Source: Martinezella tropici (GTDB lineage Bacteria; Pseudomonadota; Alphaproteobacteria; Rhizobiales; Rhizobiaceae). From it: a stretch of DNA of 64,000 nucleotides. The stretch is from the NCBI GenBank assembly GCA_000799755.1, contig JUHI01000008.1, positions 186,001-250,000 of the forward strand, given 5' to 3'. The stretch's first letter is position 1. Each line of letters begins with the position of its first letter. Position numbers and translations under genes: made by a program. Positions 46,037 through 54,770 of this stretch are shown piece after piece. The notes below the pieces were generated by a model, which saw only the letters and a program-made list of their open reading frames with translations, searched no databases and was not told the DNA's origin.

Positions 46037-47032
46037 ATGAGTGTTTCACGGTTGGAAAGCGGCGGTTCGCGCAAGGTCAGCCTTTATGAAGAGCTTTACG
46101 GCCGGCTGAGAGCGGAAATCGCCGGAGGAGCCCTGCCTGAAGGGCTTGTGCTGACGGAGGCCGCCCTTGCCGATCTCTGTGGCAGCAGCCGGGCGCCGGC
46201 TCGCCAGGCATTGCAGTTGCTTCTCGAGGACGGGCTGATCGCCCGGTTCGACGGCCGCGGATTCATCGTTGGCAAGTCGGGGATATTGCCAAAGCGGGTC
46301 AGGCTCGCCGATTATCTCGGCAGCTTGCTAGAGGAAGGCGGCGACAGGCCGGTGTTTGCCTGGCAGGCACTCTATGAAGATGTCGAGCGCATCGTCGTCT
46401 ACCGCTCCTTTTTCGGTCGCTATCGCATCAATGAAAACGAACTGGCGCGCCATTTCGGCGTGGGACGCGGCGTGGCGCGGGATGTACTGCTGAGGCTCGA
46501 AACGCTCGGCATCACGGAAAAGGATGACAATTTCCGCTGGTCCATCGTGCCGCTGGATGCGCAGCGTATCCGCGATCTCTATGAAGTGCGCGAGCAGATC
46601 GAGCCGGTGGCGCTATCCAGCGCTCTCGGCGGCATTTCCGTTGAACATGTCGATGTGATGCTCCTGCGCCTGTCGCAAGCGCTTGCGGATTACCCCGATG
46701 TCTCCGCCTCGACGATGTATGAGCTCGAGCTCGATCTTCATCAACGCAGCCTGCAAGCCTGCCCCAACAAGGAATTTCTAAGCATCCTGAAGCGCACGCA
46801 CTGCATCCTGACGCTCAGCAAGCATGTTGTCGGCAGCCGCATCAAGATGCCGGAATATGAGCCTTTCCTTGCCGAACATATCGGCGTCTTCACGATGATG
46901 CGGAAACGCGATGAAGAGGGACTGCAAAAGGCGATGCGCGATCACATCCGCAATTCGCAGCCGAATGTGCAGGCGCGCGCCGCCTATATGCGCGACCATT
47001 ATCAGCCGGACGAGTACAGCTTCATCACATAG
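46037..47032 (+). CDS. GntR-type regulator with two winged-helix domains
   Basis: A 331-residue regulator, longer than usual FCD proteins (about 220-250). Residues about 15-80 are a GntR winged helix (LYEELYGRLRAEIAGGALPEGLVLTEAALADLCGSSRAPARQALQLLLEDGLI). Residues about 108-165 look like a second one (ALYEDVERIVVYRSFFGRYRINENELARHFGVGRGVARDVLLRLETLGI). An FCD domain follows (about 170-320). It converges on the UxaA/GarD-type dehydratase gene with 12 bases between stops, and is the natural candidate to bind the 40-bp palindrome at that gene's promoter. Confidence 0.88.
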   Translation: MSVSRLESGGSRKVSLYEELYGRLRAEIAGGALPEGLVLTEAALADLCGSSRAPARQALQLLLEDGLIARFDGRGFIVGKSGILPKRVRLADYLGSLLEEGGDRPVFAWQALYEDVERIVVYRSFFGRYRINENELARHFGVGRGVARDVLLRLETLGITEKDDNFRWSIVPLDAQRIRDLYEVREQIEPVALSSALGGISVEHVDVMLLRLSQALADYPDVSASTMYELELDLHQRSLQACPNKEFLSILKRTHCILTLSKHVVGSRIKMPEYEPFLAEHIGVFTMMRKRDEEGLQKAMRDHIRNSQPNVQARAAYMRDHYQPDEYSFIT

Positions 47033-47044
47033 TGTGAAACGGTA

Positions 47045-48574
47045 TCAGGTAATCGCGCCGACCTGCCAGGGAACGAATTCGTTGTCGCCGTAATCGAAGG
47101 TCTCGCTCAACGTTTTCTTGCCGGAGGCGACGGCGATGATTTCCTCGAAGATGCGCTCGCCCGCTGCTTCGATCGTGTCGTCGCCGCTGACGATGTCGCC
47201 GCAGTTGATGTCCATATCCTCACGCATATGGTTGTACATCTCGGTGTTGGTGGCGATCTTCACGCAAGGTGCCGGCTTGAAACCGGAGACCGAGCCTCTG
47301 CCCGTCGTGAAGCAGATGACATTGCATCCGCCGGCGACCTGGCCGGTGACGGCAACGGGATCGTAGCCGGGCGTATCCATAAAGACGAAGCCGGGCTCGT
47401 CGACGATCTCCGAATACTCGTAGACGGCCTTCAGCGGCATGGAGCCGCCCTTGGCGACTGCGCCGAGCGACTTTTCGAGGATTGTCGTCAATCCGCCGAG
47501 CTTATTGCCATAGGACGGATTGTTGTTGAGTTCGGCGCCGTTGCGGCGAGTGTAGTCGCGCCACCAGTCGATTCTCGACAGCAGCTTTTCAGCAACTGCA
47601 GGGGTTACGGCGCGGCGCGTCAGCAAATGTTCGGCGCCATAGATCTCAGGGGTCTCAGCCAGAACCGACGTACCGCCATTGCGCACGAGAAGATCGGAGG
47701 CATAACCAAGCGCCGGATTGGCCGAGATTCCCGAATAACCATCGGACCCGCCGCATTCCAGCGCGAGCTTGATGCCGGAGAGCGGCTGGACGGTGCGTTT
47801 GGCTGAATTCACTTCAGGCAGCATGTCCTTGATCATTTCCGACGCGGCTGCGATCGTCTTGCGCGTGCCGCCGAGATCCTGGATCGTCATGGTGCGCAGC
47901 CGGTTTCCCTCCTCGAGCTTGTAGTGCTCCAGGATGGGCGCGATCTGATTGGTTTCACAACCGAGGCCGATCATCAGGATGCCGCCGAAGTTGGGATGCC
48001 GGGCATACCCCTGCAGAGTTCTCGCCAGATAGCGATAGCCTTCGGACTGCGTGTTGATCGCACAGCCACCGCCATGGGTGAGGGCCACTACGCCATCGAC
48101 GTTATCGAAGCCGTCAAGACCCCCGGTGCGATTGAAATGCTCGGCAATATATTTGGAGACGGTCGCCGAACAGTTGACCGTGGTGATGATGCCGATGAAA
48201 TTGCGCGTGCCGACGCCGCCGGCGCCGCGGTCGAAACCCATGAAGGTCCGACAGTCCTCTTGCGGCAGCATGCCCGCTTCTTCGATATCGACGCTGAACT
48301 GGTAGGGGTGATCGGATTCGATCACCGCCAGATTCTGCAGATGGACATGGCCACCCGCTGGAATGAACTGCGTCGCCACGCCAATCGGCTGGCCGAACTT
48401 CCGGATTTCCTGGCCAGCCTGGATGTCGCGAACTGCAACCTTGTGGCCGCGCGGAATCTGGTCCGCGGCGATCAAGCCGGGAAGGCCAGTAGGACTGCCG
48501 GCGCGGATCATCACGCGCGCAACCGCAACGTCGTCGATGGAGTTGAGGAGAATGACGGGGGAAACGTCGGACAT
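47045..48574 (-). CDS. Altronate/galactarate dehydratase family (UxaA/GarD)
   Basis: A 509-residue hydro-lyase. The N-terminal SAF-like domain is about 1-95 (DQIPRGHKVAVRDIQAGQEIRKFGQ). The catalytic part has the family blocks GVGTRNFIGIITTVNCSATV, LTHGGGCAINTQSEGYRYLARTL and LIALECGGSDGYSGISANPALG-type sequence. The C-terminal region contains VFMDTPGYDP and FTTGRGSVSG. It would dehydrate an aldonic or aldaric acid. The ATG at 48574 has GGAA seven bases upstream; the longer frame to 48622 runs through the palindrome and is rejected. Confidence 0.9.
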   Translation of the reverse strand: MSDVSPVILLNSIDDVAVARVMIRAGSPTGLPGLIAADQIPRGHKVAVRDIQAGQEIRKFGQPIGVATQFIPAGGHVHLQNLAVIESDHPYQFSVDIEEAGMLPQEDCRTFMGFDRGAGGVGTRNFIGIITTVNCSATVSKYIAEHFNRTGGLDGFDNVDGVVALTHGGGCAINTQSEGYRYLARTLQGYARHPNFGGILMIGLGCETNQIAPILEHYKLEEGNRLRTMTIQDLGGTRKTIAAASEMIKDMLPEVNSAKRTVQPLSGIKLALECGGSDGYSGISANPALGYASDLLVRNGGTSVLAETPEIYGAEHLLTRRAVTPAVAEKLLSRIDWWRDYTRRNGAELNNNPSYGNKLGGLTTILEKSLGAVAKGGSMPLKAVYEYSEIVDEPGFVFMDTPGYDPVAVTGQVAGGCNVICFTTGRGSVSGFKPAPCVKIATNTEMYNHMREDMDINCGDIVSGDDTIEAAGERIFEEIIAVASGKKTLSETFDYGDNEFVPWQVGAIT

Positions 48575-48590
48575 GGAAAATTCCGTATGG

Positions 48591-48630
48591 TCGAATGATT
48601 GTCTATTGCTAGCAATAGACAATCATTCGA
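48591..48630. promoter_or_regulatory. Perfect 40-bp palindrome at the dehydratase promoter
   Basis: The left 20 bases (48591-48610) are the exact reverse complement of the right 20 (48611-48630), with no spacer; the centre reads TATTGCTAGCAATA. Each half contains ATTG twice, seven bases apart. It begins 17 bases upstream of the dehydratase start codon, where an operator would overlap the promoter. It has no GC-rich stem or T-run, so it is unlikely to be a terminator. Confidence 0.75.
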
Positions 48631-48844
48631 GGAAGGACGCGTCAAGCGCGATCGATGCCGCCAGGCAAGTTCTCTCTACTAGCCATGTTGCTGGTTCCGA
48701 CCGATGCGGGCAAATCTGGCGCAAACGCATCTCGGCGATTCTCAAAATACACCGGCTCTGATTGCGCACCCAACGCTTCCGAAAAGCACTGGAACACGTG
48801 TCGCTCCTCACGGATTTCCACGCATCGCAGGTGTAAAGTTGACG

Positions 48845-51232
48845 TCAGTAATCGCCCTGCGGCGGGTGGAGCGCAAGCTGGAGGTCCCGCAAGCCGCGGC
48901 TACCGTCGCGATTGCCGGTGGCGGCGACGGCGGTGAAGATGCGCTCGGCGTCGTCGTACATTTTGAGATTGAGGTAGCAATAGCCGCGCAGCACCATGAG
49001 GTCGACGCGCTCCTGCTGCAGCTGCGCCCGCTGGTCAAGATAGAGAAGCGTCTCGCGATAGCGCTTGCCGTCAAAGGCCGAAAGTGCGCGATCGCTCAGT
49101 ATGGCCACCTGAAGTTCGGCCGCGCGCTGGTGGTTCATCGGCGCCTTGGTGGCGGCCACCGCTGCGTTGTTGGCAAGGCCGGCGCGCAGATAGGCAAGGC
49201 TCTGGCCATAGGCCGCTTCTTCGCGCGATTTGGCGTCGGTATTGTTCAATGCAACGCCAAAGGCTTCCACCGCTTCCATCGGGCGGTTGAGGTTCATCAG
49301 GCACCAGCCGCGGGCAAGAGCATTGCCGGGCGTCAGCAGCTCGGCGTTGGCGGTGGTGTTGCATCCTGACGGCTGCCGTACGGAACGAATAACCGGACGG
49401 GCGCGTGGCGCCGGCTCGATATACTCCGGCGACGGACCACGGCGCACAGGCTCGATCGGCTGTGTGGGAGTTTGCGCGCTGACGTGGGTCTGCGTTGCCG
49501 GTGCGACCTGCGAAACCATCGGCGGCGCCACAGTCTGCGGCGTGCCTTGCTGCGGCATCGTCTGTACTGCCTGATTTGGCGATGGCAGCGGCTCCGATAC
49601 GGGTGTGCGCGGCGCCGGTTCGCCGAGGACGGCGATCCGCTGTGAACGTCCGGCCCAGAGTCGTTGGACTTCGGCAACGCCTGCGCGGTCGTTCAGCTGA
49701 TTGCGCGTAATGGCGAGACCATAGGCGGAGGGTTCGTCATCGGGCTTCCAGCGCAGCGCCGTCTCGAACCAGCGGGCAGCGGCCTGGGGCTGGTTCATCG
49801 ATCGCGCAAACCACCCGAACTGCTGCGCGGTCGGCACATATTTCTGCTTTACGATCTCGCTGGCGATACGGCCGAGAACGTCTTCGCTGAGGCTGGCCGG
49901 CGGTTGCAGCGCCATCAGGTTGGCGGTCGCCGCAAGGTAGGTCGCCATCGCGTCCTTGGACTCGTTGCGCCATTTGTACATGATGTCTTCAGCTTCTTGC
50001 GGCTTGCGGTCGGCGATGAGCACTAGAGCCAGGCCCTGCGAGATCGTCGCCGAATCTTCCTTCTCATGCGCGGCCTTGAACCATTGCTCGGCATCGGCGT
50101 AATCACTGCGGCGCAGATAGTACCAGCCGAGGAGCGAATCGTCGGATGCAAGGCCTTCGCTGCGGGCGACGCGTTCGACCTGAGACAGATAATCCTGCGA
50201 GACCGTCAGCTTCGGGTCGTCATTGCCCTGAGCCACGAAACGGCGAGCCAGATCGGTCCTTATGCTGTCGAATTCACGTCCGCCATTGCCGTCGGGCTTT
50301 TCGAGCGCCAGAAGATCCTGCATCGGCTGATAGGGCAGCAGAGCCGCTGCTTTCTGGACGGTGGCCAGCCTTTCCTGCGGATTGGTGCAGGTCTTCAGAA
50401 CGTATTTATAGGCGTCTTGCCCACGGGCGGCGCGATCGGTGCGGATGAAGGCTTCCGCCACGCGCCAGAGAACGTCGATGTCGCTGCAGGTCAGCAGGCT
50501 CGGCGTTCTCGCGCCGATGTCGATCACGGTCTGATACTGCTTCAGGTCGGAGGCGTTGACGAGCCGCGTGCGTGCCTCGGCGATATTCAGGCGTTCCAGC
50601 AGATCGGCCGGCGGCTGCCAGCCGGATTCGGCTGTCTGGCGATCGGCGATCGCCTTGCGCACCTCGGCATAGCGGCCTTCCGAGTAGAGTTGCCACATGG
50701 CTTCCAGCTGTTTGTCGCTATTTTGCGGAATGGCCAGAGGATCCGCCGGCGGCGTCCAATTCGGATAGAGCGTCTGCAGGCGCGAGATTTCCGCCTGGAG
50801 CCGTGCCTTGTCGCCACGGCTTGCGAAATAGCGCAATGCACTTTCATCCACCTGCGGCTGGCTATTGGCGGGCTGCGCCGCGGTTGCCGGCTGCGTCGAA
50901 GGTGGTTGTGCTGATTGCGGTTGTGCCTGCTGCGGAGCGGCCTGCGCTACCGAACCCGGCGCTGCCGCATTTGCTGGCGGCGTATCGGCCGCGTCGGCGA
51001 GGACTGACGACGGCGCGGTCGCCTGTATATTGTCGGAGAGTGCCTTGAGGTCGACCGGCTGTCCGGAACCGCCCAAACTGGTATCGGCGGCCAAGTTGAT
51101 CTGCGGCTCGAGGCGTGCCGACTTTGCCAGCTTGATCTTGTCTTCCGGTGAATCGTTATCCTTCGTCGCAAGCGTGAACCCCGCCACGGCGACGGCCAGG
51201 AAAGCCATGATCAGGGTCGATTTTATAAACAC
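48845..51232 (-). CDS. bcsK: Cellulose biosynthesis TPR protein (BcsK-type)
   Basis: A 795-residue protein with one N-terminal membrane anchor (IMAFLAVAVAGFTLA, about 8-22). A Gln/Ala/Pro-rich linker (about 80-135) precedes many TPR-like helical repeats (about 130-560), a second Pro/Gln/Thr-rich linker (about 570-655) and a final TPR block. It lies at the end of a bcsN-A-B-Z operon, where BcsK replaces BcsC in the Agrobacterium-type layout. The probable role is a periplasmic scaffold for cellulose export. The start is probably GTG at 51232, overlapping the bcsZ stop by ten bases; the frame extends further only inside bcsZ. Confidence 0.8.
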   Translation of the reverse strand: MFIKSTLIMAFLAVAVAGFTLATKDNDSPEDKIKLAKSARLEPQINLAADTSLGGSGQPVDLKALSDNIQATAPSSVLADAADTPPANAAAPGSVAQAAPQQAQPQSAQPPSTQPATAAQPANSQPQVDESALRYFASRGDKARLQAEISRLQTLYPNWTPPADPLAIPQNSDKQLEAMWQLYSEGRYAEVRKAIADRQTAESGWQPPADLLERLNIAEARTRLVNASDLKQYQTVIDIGARTPSLLTCSDIDVLWRVAEAFIRTDRAARGQDAYKYVLKTCTNPQERLATVQKAAALLPYQPMQDLLALEKPDGNGGREFDSIRTDLARRFVAQGNDDPKLTVSQDYLSQVERVARSEGLASDDSLLGWYYLRRSDYADAEQWFKAAHEKEDSATISQGLALVLIADRKPQEAEDIMYKWRNESKDAMATYLAATANLMALQPPASLSEDVLGRIASEIVKQKYVPTAQQFGWFARSMNQPQAAARWFETALRWKPDDEPSAYGLAITRNQLNDRAGVAEVQRLWAGRSQRIAVLGEPAPRTPVSEPLPSPNQAVQTMPQQGTPQTVAPPMVSQVAPATQTHVSAQTPTQPIEPVRRGPSPEYIEPAPRARPVIRSVRQPSGCNTTANAELLTPGNALARGWCLMNLNRPMEAVEAFGVALNNTDAKSREEAAYGQSLAYLRAGLANNAAVAATKAPMNHQRAAELQVAILSDRALSAFDGKRYRETLLYLDQRAQLQQERVDLMVLRGYCYLNLKMYDDAERIFTAVAATGNRDGSRGLRDLQLALHPPQGDY

Positions 51233-52272
51233 TCCGGATGTTTCTCCGTGACGAAAGCCAGGCTCAACAGCTGCAAGGTGGCCGGATAGTAAAGCGATGG
51301 TGAGAACTGCCGAACCGAAGCAGGCAGTTTCGTTCCGCTCACCACACACGCCACAACATCGTTAACAATTCTATAACCTGGGTCGGGAAGCAGGTCCTTC
51401 GGCTTGCCCGAGGCGAGGTCAATCGTCGCCGGCTCATCGCCCTCGACGGTCATTCCCTGCTGAAGGCGCATCAGCAGCGCCTTGTCGTTTATGCCGGCGC
51501 GGGCGAGATAAAGCGGGATTCTGACGGCATTATAGCCGAATTCAGCTTCAAAGCCGTCAGCCGGCACCGGCTTGGCTCGCAGGCTCACCCAATCGGCCGG
51601 AAGCTTGCGTGGTCCAAATTGTATCGAGCGCAACAAGGCAAGGCCGTCGTCGCTGAGTTTCTGCCAGCGTTCGGAGGGGACGAGAAGCGCCATGACGGGA
51701 ATCGCCTCGAAGACCCAATAGGACGGATTGATGATAGGGCCATCCGTGCGACCCGGCGCCCTGTATCCGTCAACGCCTGGAATAAGCAGCGTCCGTCCGC
51801 CTGATGTGATGACAACGTGCGAAAGAATGGCCTTGGCCATGCTTGCGGCCGCCCGCAGATAGTCCTTGTTGTTCCAGGCCGACCCGGCAACTGCCAGCGC
51901 GTAGGCAATCAACAGATCGCCGTCGGAGGCATTATTCGTGTCTGCGACATGCGGGGTAACGGTCGGGTCCCATTTCCAGACGGCAAGACCATCGTCGCGC
52001 AACAGGAGTTCGGTGCGGGTAAAGTACCAGATCTGCTCGAAGTCGGCCGGATTGTTGGCGAGATAGGCAAGCAGCATACCATAGCCTTGTCCCTCGCTAT
52101 GGCTGATGCCGCCATTGCCGTTATCGATGATGCGCCCGTTGGTATCGAGGAACTTCGCCTTGTAGGCGATCCAGGCCTGTGGATCGATCGCCGTGCGTTG
52201 GGCCGCCACCGGTTGCGCCGTCGCCAGAACGGCAGCGCTGCAGATCGCAAGAACAAGACGTCGGAGTTTCAT
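51223..52272 (-). CDS. bcsZ: Cellulase, glycoside hydrolase family 8 (BcsZ/CelC)
   Basis: A 349-residue secreted endo-1,4-beta-glucanase. A Sec signal (MKLRRLVLAICSAAVLATAQPVAAQ) is cleaved near residue 25. The GH8 general acid is Glu60 in SEGQGYGMLLA, and Asp117 in NNASDGDLLIAYAL is the second key acid. It trims or edits nascent cellulose in the periplasm and is needed for proper fibre export in related systems. Its ATG overlaps the bcsB stop by four bases. Confidence 0.94.
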   Translation of the reverse strand: MKLRRLVLAICSAAVLATAQPVAAQRTAIDPQAWIAYKAKFLDTNGRIIDNGNGGISHSEGQGYGMLLAYLANNPADFEQIWYFTRTELLLRDDGLAVWKWDPTVTPHVADTNNASDGDLLIAYALAVAGSAWNNKDYLRAAASMAKAILSHVVITSGGRTLLIPGVDGYRAPGRTDGPIINPSYWVFEAIPVMALLVPSERWQKLSDDGLALLRSIQFGPRKLPADWVSLRAKPVPADGFEAEFGYNAVRIPLYLARAGINDKALLMRLQQGMTVEGDEPATIDLASGKPKDLLPDPGYRIVNDVVACVVSGTKLPASVRQFSPSLYYPATLQLLSLAFVTEKHPECL

Positions 52273-54770
52273 TCGCGCCTGCCTATCCTGGAAAGAAGGC
52301 TCGCCGTGCTGACACCGAGCAGGAAGCAGCCGACCACGAACAAGAAGGCATAGGACAATATGTTGCTGGAAAGCCAGTTTGCCGCAATCAGCCGGTAGTT
52401 CGTCAGCGACCAGGGCTGGGAGACGACGAAGCTGAAGCGGCTGATGGGCACCGTATCGATTTTCCCCGTCTTGCCGGAATAGACCGTGATGCGGCCGCTG
52501 ATCTGTGACCAGGTGTTTTGCGCTGTCATGGCCTCGACGCCAGCGCGCAGGTCCCCGGCACTGGGTGCGGTGACGACGGTCCAGGCCGCATCATTGGTCG
52601 GATTTGCCTCCTGAGCTATCAGGAAGGTGTTGGCATTCGACGGCGTAAACACCTGCTCCGAACTGGGAATGAAGCGAAGCGAACTCAGGGTGATATCGAA
52701 ATTGCGGTGCATCCATTGCTGGAAGCCCTCCATCTGTCCCTGCAGCAACCCGCCACTGATGCGGGAGTTCCAATCGGCAATCGTTACCGAAGCCTCGGGC
52801 GCGCCGCCCTGGCCAGGGGCGGGAGGACGCCAGGCCACCTGACTTGAGGCGGAGATATTCATTTGCGTGAGAATCGTCGACGGTAACTGGGCGACAGAAC
52901 CGATAAACAGCGCATTGCGCGTGCCAACTGTGCTCGGCGAGGCGGTCGGCTCCAGCGTGATCGGATGGCCGGCGACGAGTGCCATCTGACCGAGCAGCGT
53001 TGCCGTTGCCGACAGCGTGTCCACATCTGCGCGATCGATGAAGAGTGAGGTCGATTCGGTTTCGCGATTGTAGGGATAGCCGGTACCGGCAAGAGCGGCG
53101 AGATTGGGCCGTTGTGCAACCCTTGCGAAATCGGGGACGGTAAACTGGCTGGTGTTGAAGAGGGCAAAGCGAGGCGTCGTGCTCGATGTCGCGGCGGGAG
53201 CGCAGGCTGTATCCTCCTCCGCCAGCAGCATGGCTTCAAGCGTGATGGTGTTCAGCCCCGGCTTGAAATGGCGCATGGTGATGCGGATGGGCAATTGCCG
53301 GAAGATTCCGCCCCCGGTTGCCGTAATCGGCTTGGTCGTTGCGATGCTGCCATTGACGTAGATGTCGATATGGCTGCCGGGACGCACATCCTTGGCGTAG
53401 GCCGCGTCGAGCAGGATGGTGGCCTCGCCATAGGCATTTGCATAGAAGTCGGACGGGATTGCGACGTTGAAGCTGGTATGGAACCGTCGTCCGGAGAACT
53501 CCGTGGTCCGGACACCCAGCTGTTCAAAGGAAAGGCTGGTGCCCGAGTAGATCAGCGGTGCATCCGGCGCCGACCAACGCTGGGTTACGAGCAAATCGCG
53601 GCGGCTATCGGGATCGCGGTCGGTCGGTGAAACGACCATGTCGATCGCAGACGAGATTGCTTGCCAGGATGGGCCGCTGATCAGCAGAAGCTGCTGGCCG
53701 CTGCGCGGGTCCGTTGCAAAAGTCGCCAGGGCGCCATTTTGCGCGGAAGCCGGAACATTGAAGACGGGCTGCAGTTCCGCAGGCGTGCCGACGACGACGG
53801 TCATTTTGCCGGGACCTGACGCGGGCAGCGCATCCGTGCCGAACGAGAAGGTTTCGTTCGGCATTCCGCTGAGAAGCGCCAGTCCTTGCGCCAGACGCAG
53901 GACGGGTTTGGTCGTTCCCGGTTGGGCGAGCGCCGGCACGACCAGATTGAACTGCGTCTTGCCGCTGCTGTCGACGCCGATCGCGCGGATCGCATCGGTG
54001 GTCGAGAGTTTTTCCGCCTCGCGGCCGGCAAAGCTCAGATAAGTTCTTGCGGGATCGATATCCGACCAGAGTTCGTACGTCGATGGAATATCGCAGTCGA
54101 CACGGTGCCGCTGCGACGCCTCGAAGGTCAGCAGATTGGCTCCGGGTTGCAGGAGACCGCGCGGGACGTCGAAGCTGATATCCGATTCGTTGTCCGAGGA
54201 ACTGATCTGCTGCTGATGCACGGCGCGATCGTTCAGGAAGACGGTAAGCTGCGATGCCTCGGGTGCGACGACGACAGCATTCTGATAGGCAAAATTGAAC
54301 TTTGCCGGCGCGGCCGCCTGTTCGGGCGTCAGATAGATCGACCAGGATCTGCGATCGGTTTCACCTTCCAAGCGCAATTTCGCGAAGGGAACGACGTAAC
54401 GGCGGAAGCCGGGCGCTGCGGTTTCGGCGTCCGCCTGTTTTACTTTCGGTATCGCCTGAGGCGTCGTCTGAACGGGGGTGACAGGCGTTGCGGGCTGAGG
54501 CTGCGGCGCAGAGGTCTGCGGCGTGACTGCCGGCGGTGCAATGACCAGTGGCGGGTTAGCCTGAGGAGCCGCGTTCTGTGGCGCAACTGTCTGCGGAGGC
54601 GTGATCGCAGGCACGATCGCTTTGGGCGGCTCTGCGGTTTGCGGCACGACAATCTGGGGCACGGGCGGTGAGGAGCCTTGCGGACGCTCGCCGGACATGT
54701 CGAACGGCGTCTGCGCTTGCGCGGCAGCGGCGCCAAAAAGCAGCAGGATGGCGGGGAGCACGCGGTTCAT
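52269..54770 (-). CDS. bcsB: Cellulose synthase periplasmic subunit BcsB
   Basis: An 833-residue periplasmic, membrane-anchored subunit that guides the glucan from BcsA. A signal peptide (MNRVLPAILLLFGAAAAQAQ) is followed by an unusually long Pro/Gln/Ala-rich segment (about 25-112) before the carbohydrate-binding and flavodoxin-like repeats (from about 125). A single C-terminal helix (about 800-822, ILSYAFLFVVGCFLLGV) anchors it beside BcsA. The bcsA stop and the bcsB start overlap (TGATG), implying coupled synthesis. Confidence 0.94.
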   Translation of the reverse strand: MNRVLPAILLLFGAAAAQAQTPFDMSGERPQGSSPPVPQIVVPQTAEPPKAIVPAITPPQTVAPQNAAPQANPPLVIAPPAVTPQTSAPQPQPATPVTPVQTTPQAIPKVKQADAETAAPGFRRYVVPFAKLRLEGETDRRSWSIYLTPEQAAAPAKFNFAYQNAVVVAPEASQLTVFLNDRAVHQQQISSSDNESDISFDVPRGLLQPGANLLTFEASQRHRVDCDIPSTYELWSDIDPARTYLSFAGREAEKLSTTDAIRAIGVDSSGKTQFNLVVPALAQPGTTKPVLRLAQGLALLSGMPNETFSFGTDALPASGPGKMTVVVGTPAELQPVFNVPASAQNGALATFATDPRSGQQLLLISGPSWQAISSAIDMVVSPTDRDPDSRRDLLVTQRWSAPDAPLIYSGTSLSFEQLGVRTTEFSGRRFHTSFNVAIPSDFYANAYGEATILLDAAYAKDVRPGSHIDIYVNGSIATTKPITATGGGIFRQLPIRITMRHFKPGLNTITLEAMLLAEEDTACAPAATSSTTPRFALFNTSQFTVPDFARVAQRPNLAALAGTGYPYNRETESTSLFIDRADVDTLSATATLLGQMALVAGHPITLEPTASPSTVGTRNALFIGSVAQLPSTILTQMNISASSQVAWRPPAPGQGGAPEASVTIADWNSRISGGLLQGQMEGFQQWMHRNFDITLSSLRFIPSSEQVFTPSNANTFLIAQEANPTNDAAWTVVTAPSAGDLRAGVEAMTAQNTWSQISGRITVYSGKTGKIDTVPISRFSFVVSQPWSLTNYRLIAANWLSSNILSYAFLFVVGCFLLGVSTASLLSRIGRRE

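Noticed and set aside
48591..48630. Palindrome as a terminator or recombination site
   Set aside because: The arms are AT-rich with no T-run, no integrase or resolvase is nearby, and its position just upstream of a start codon favours an operator.
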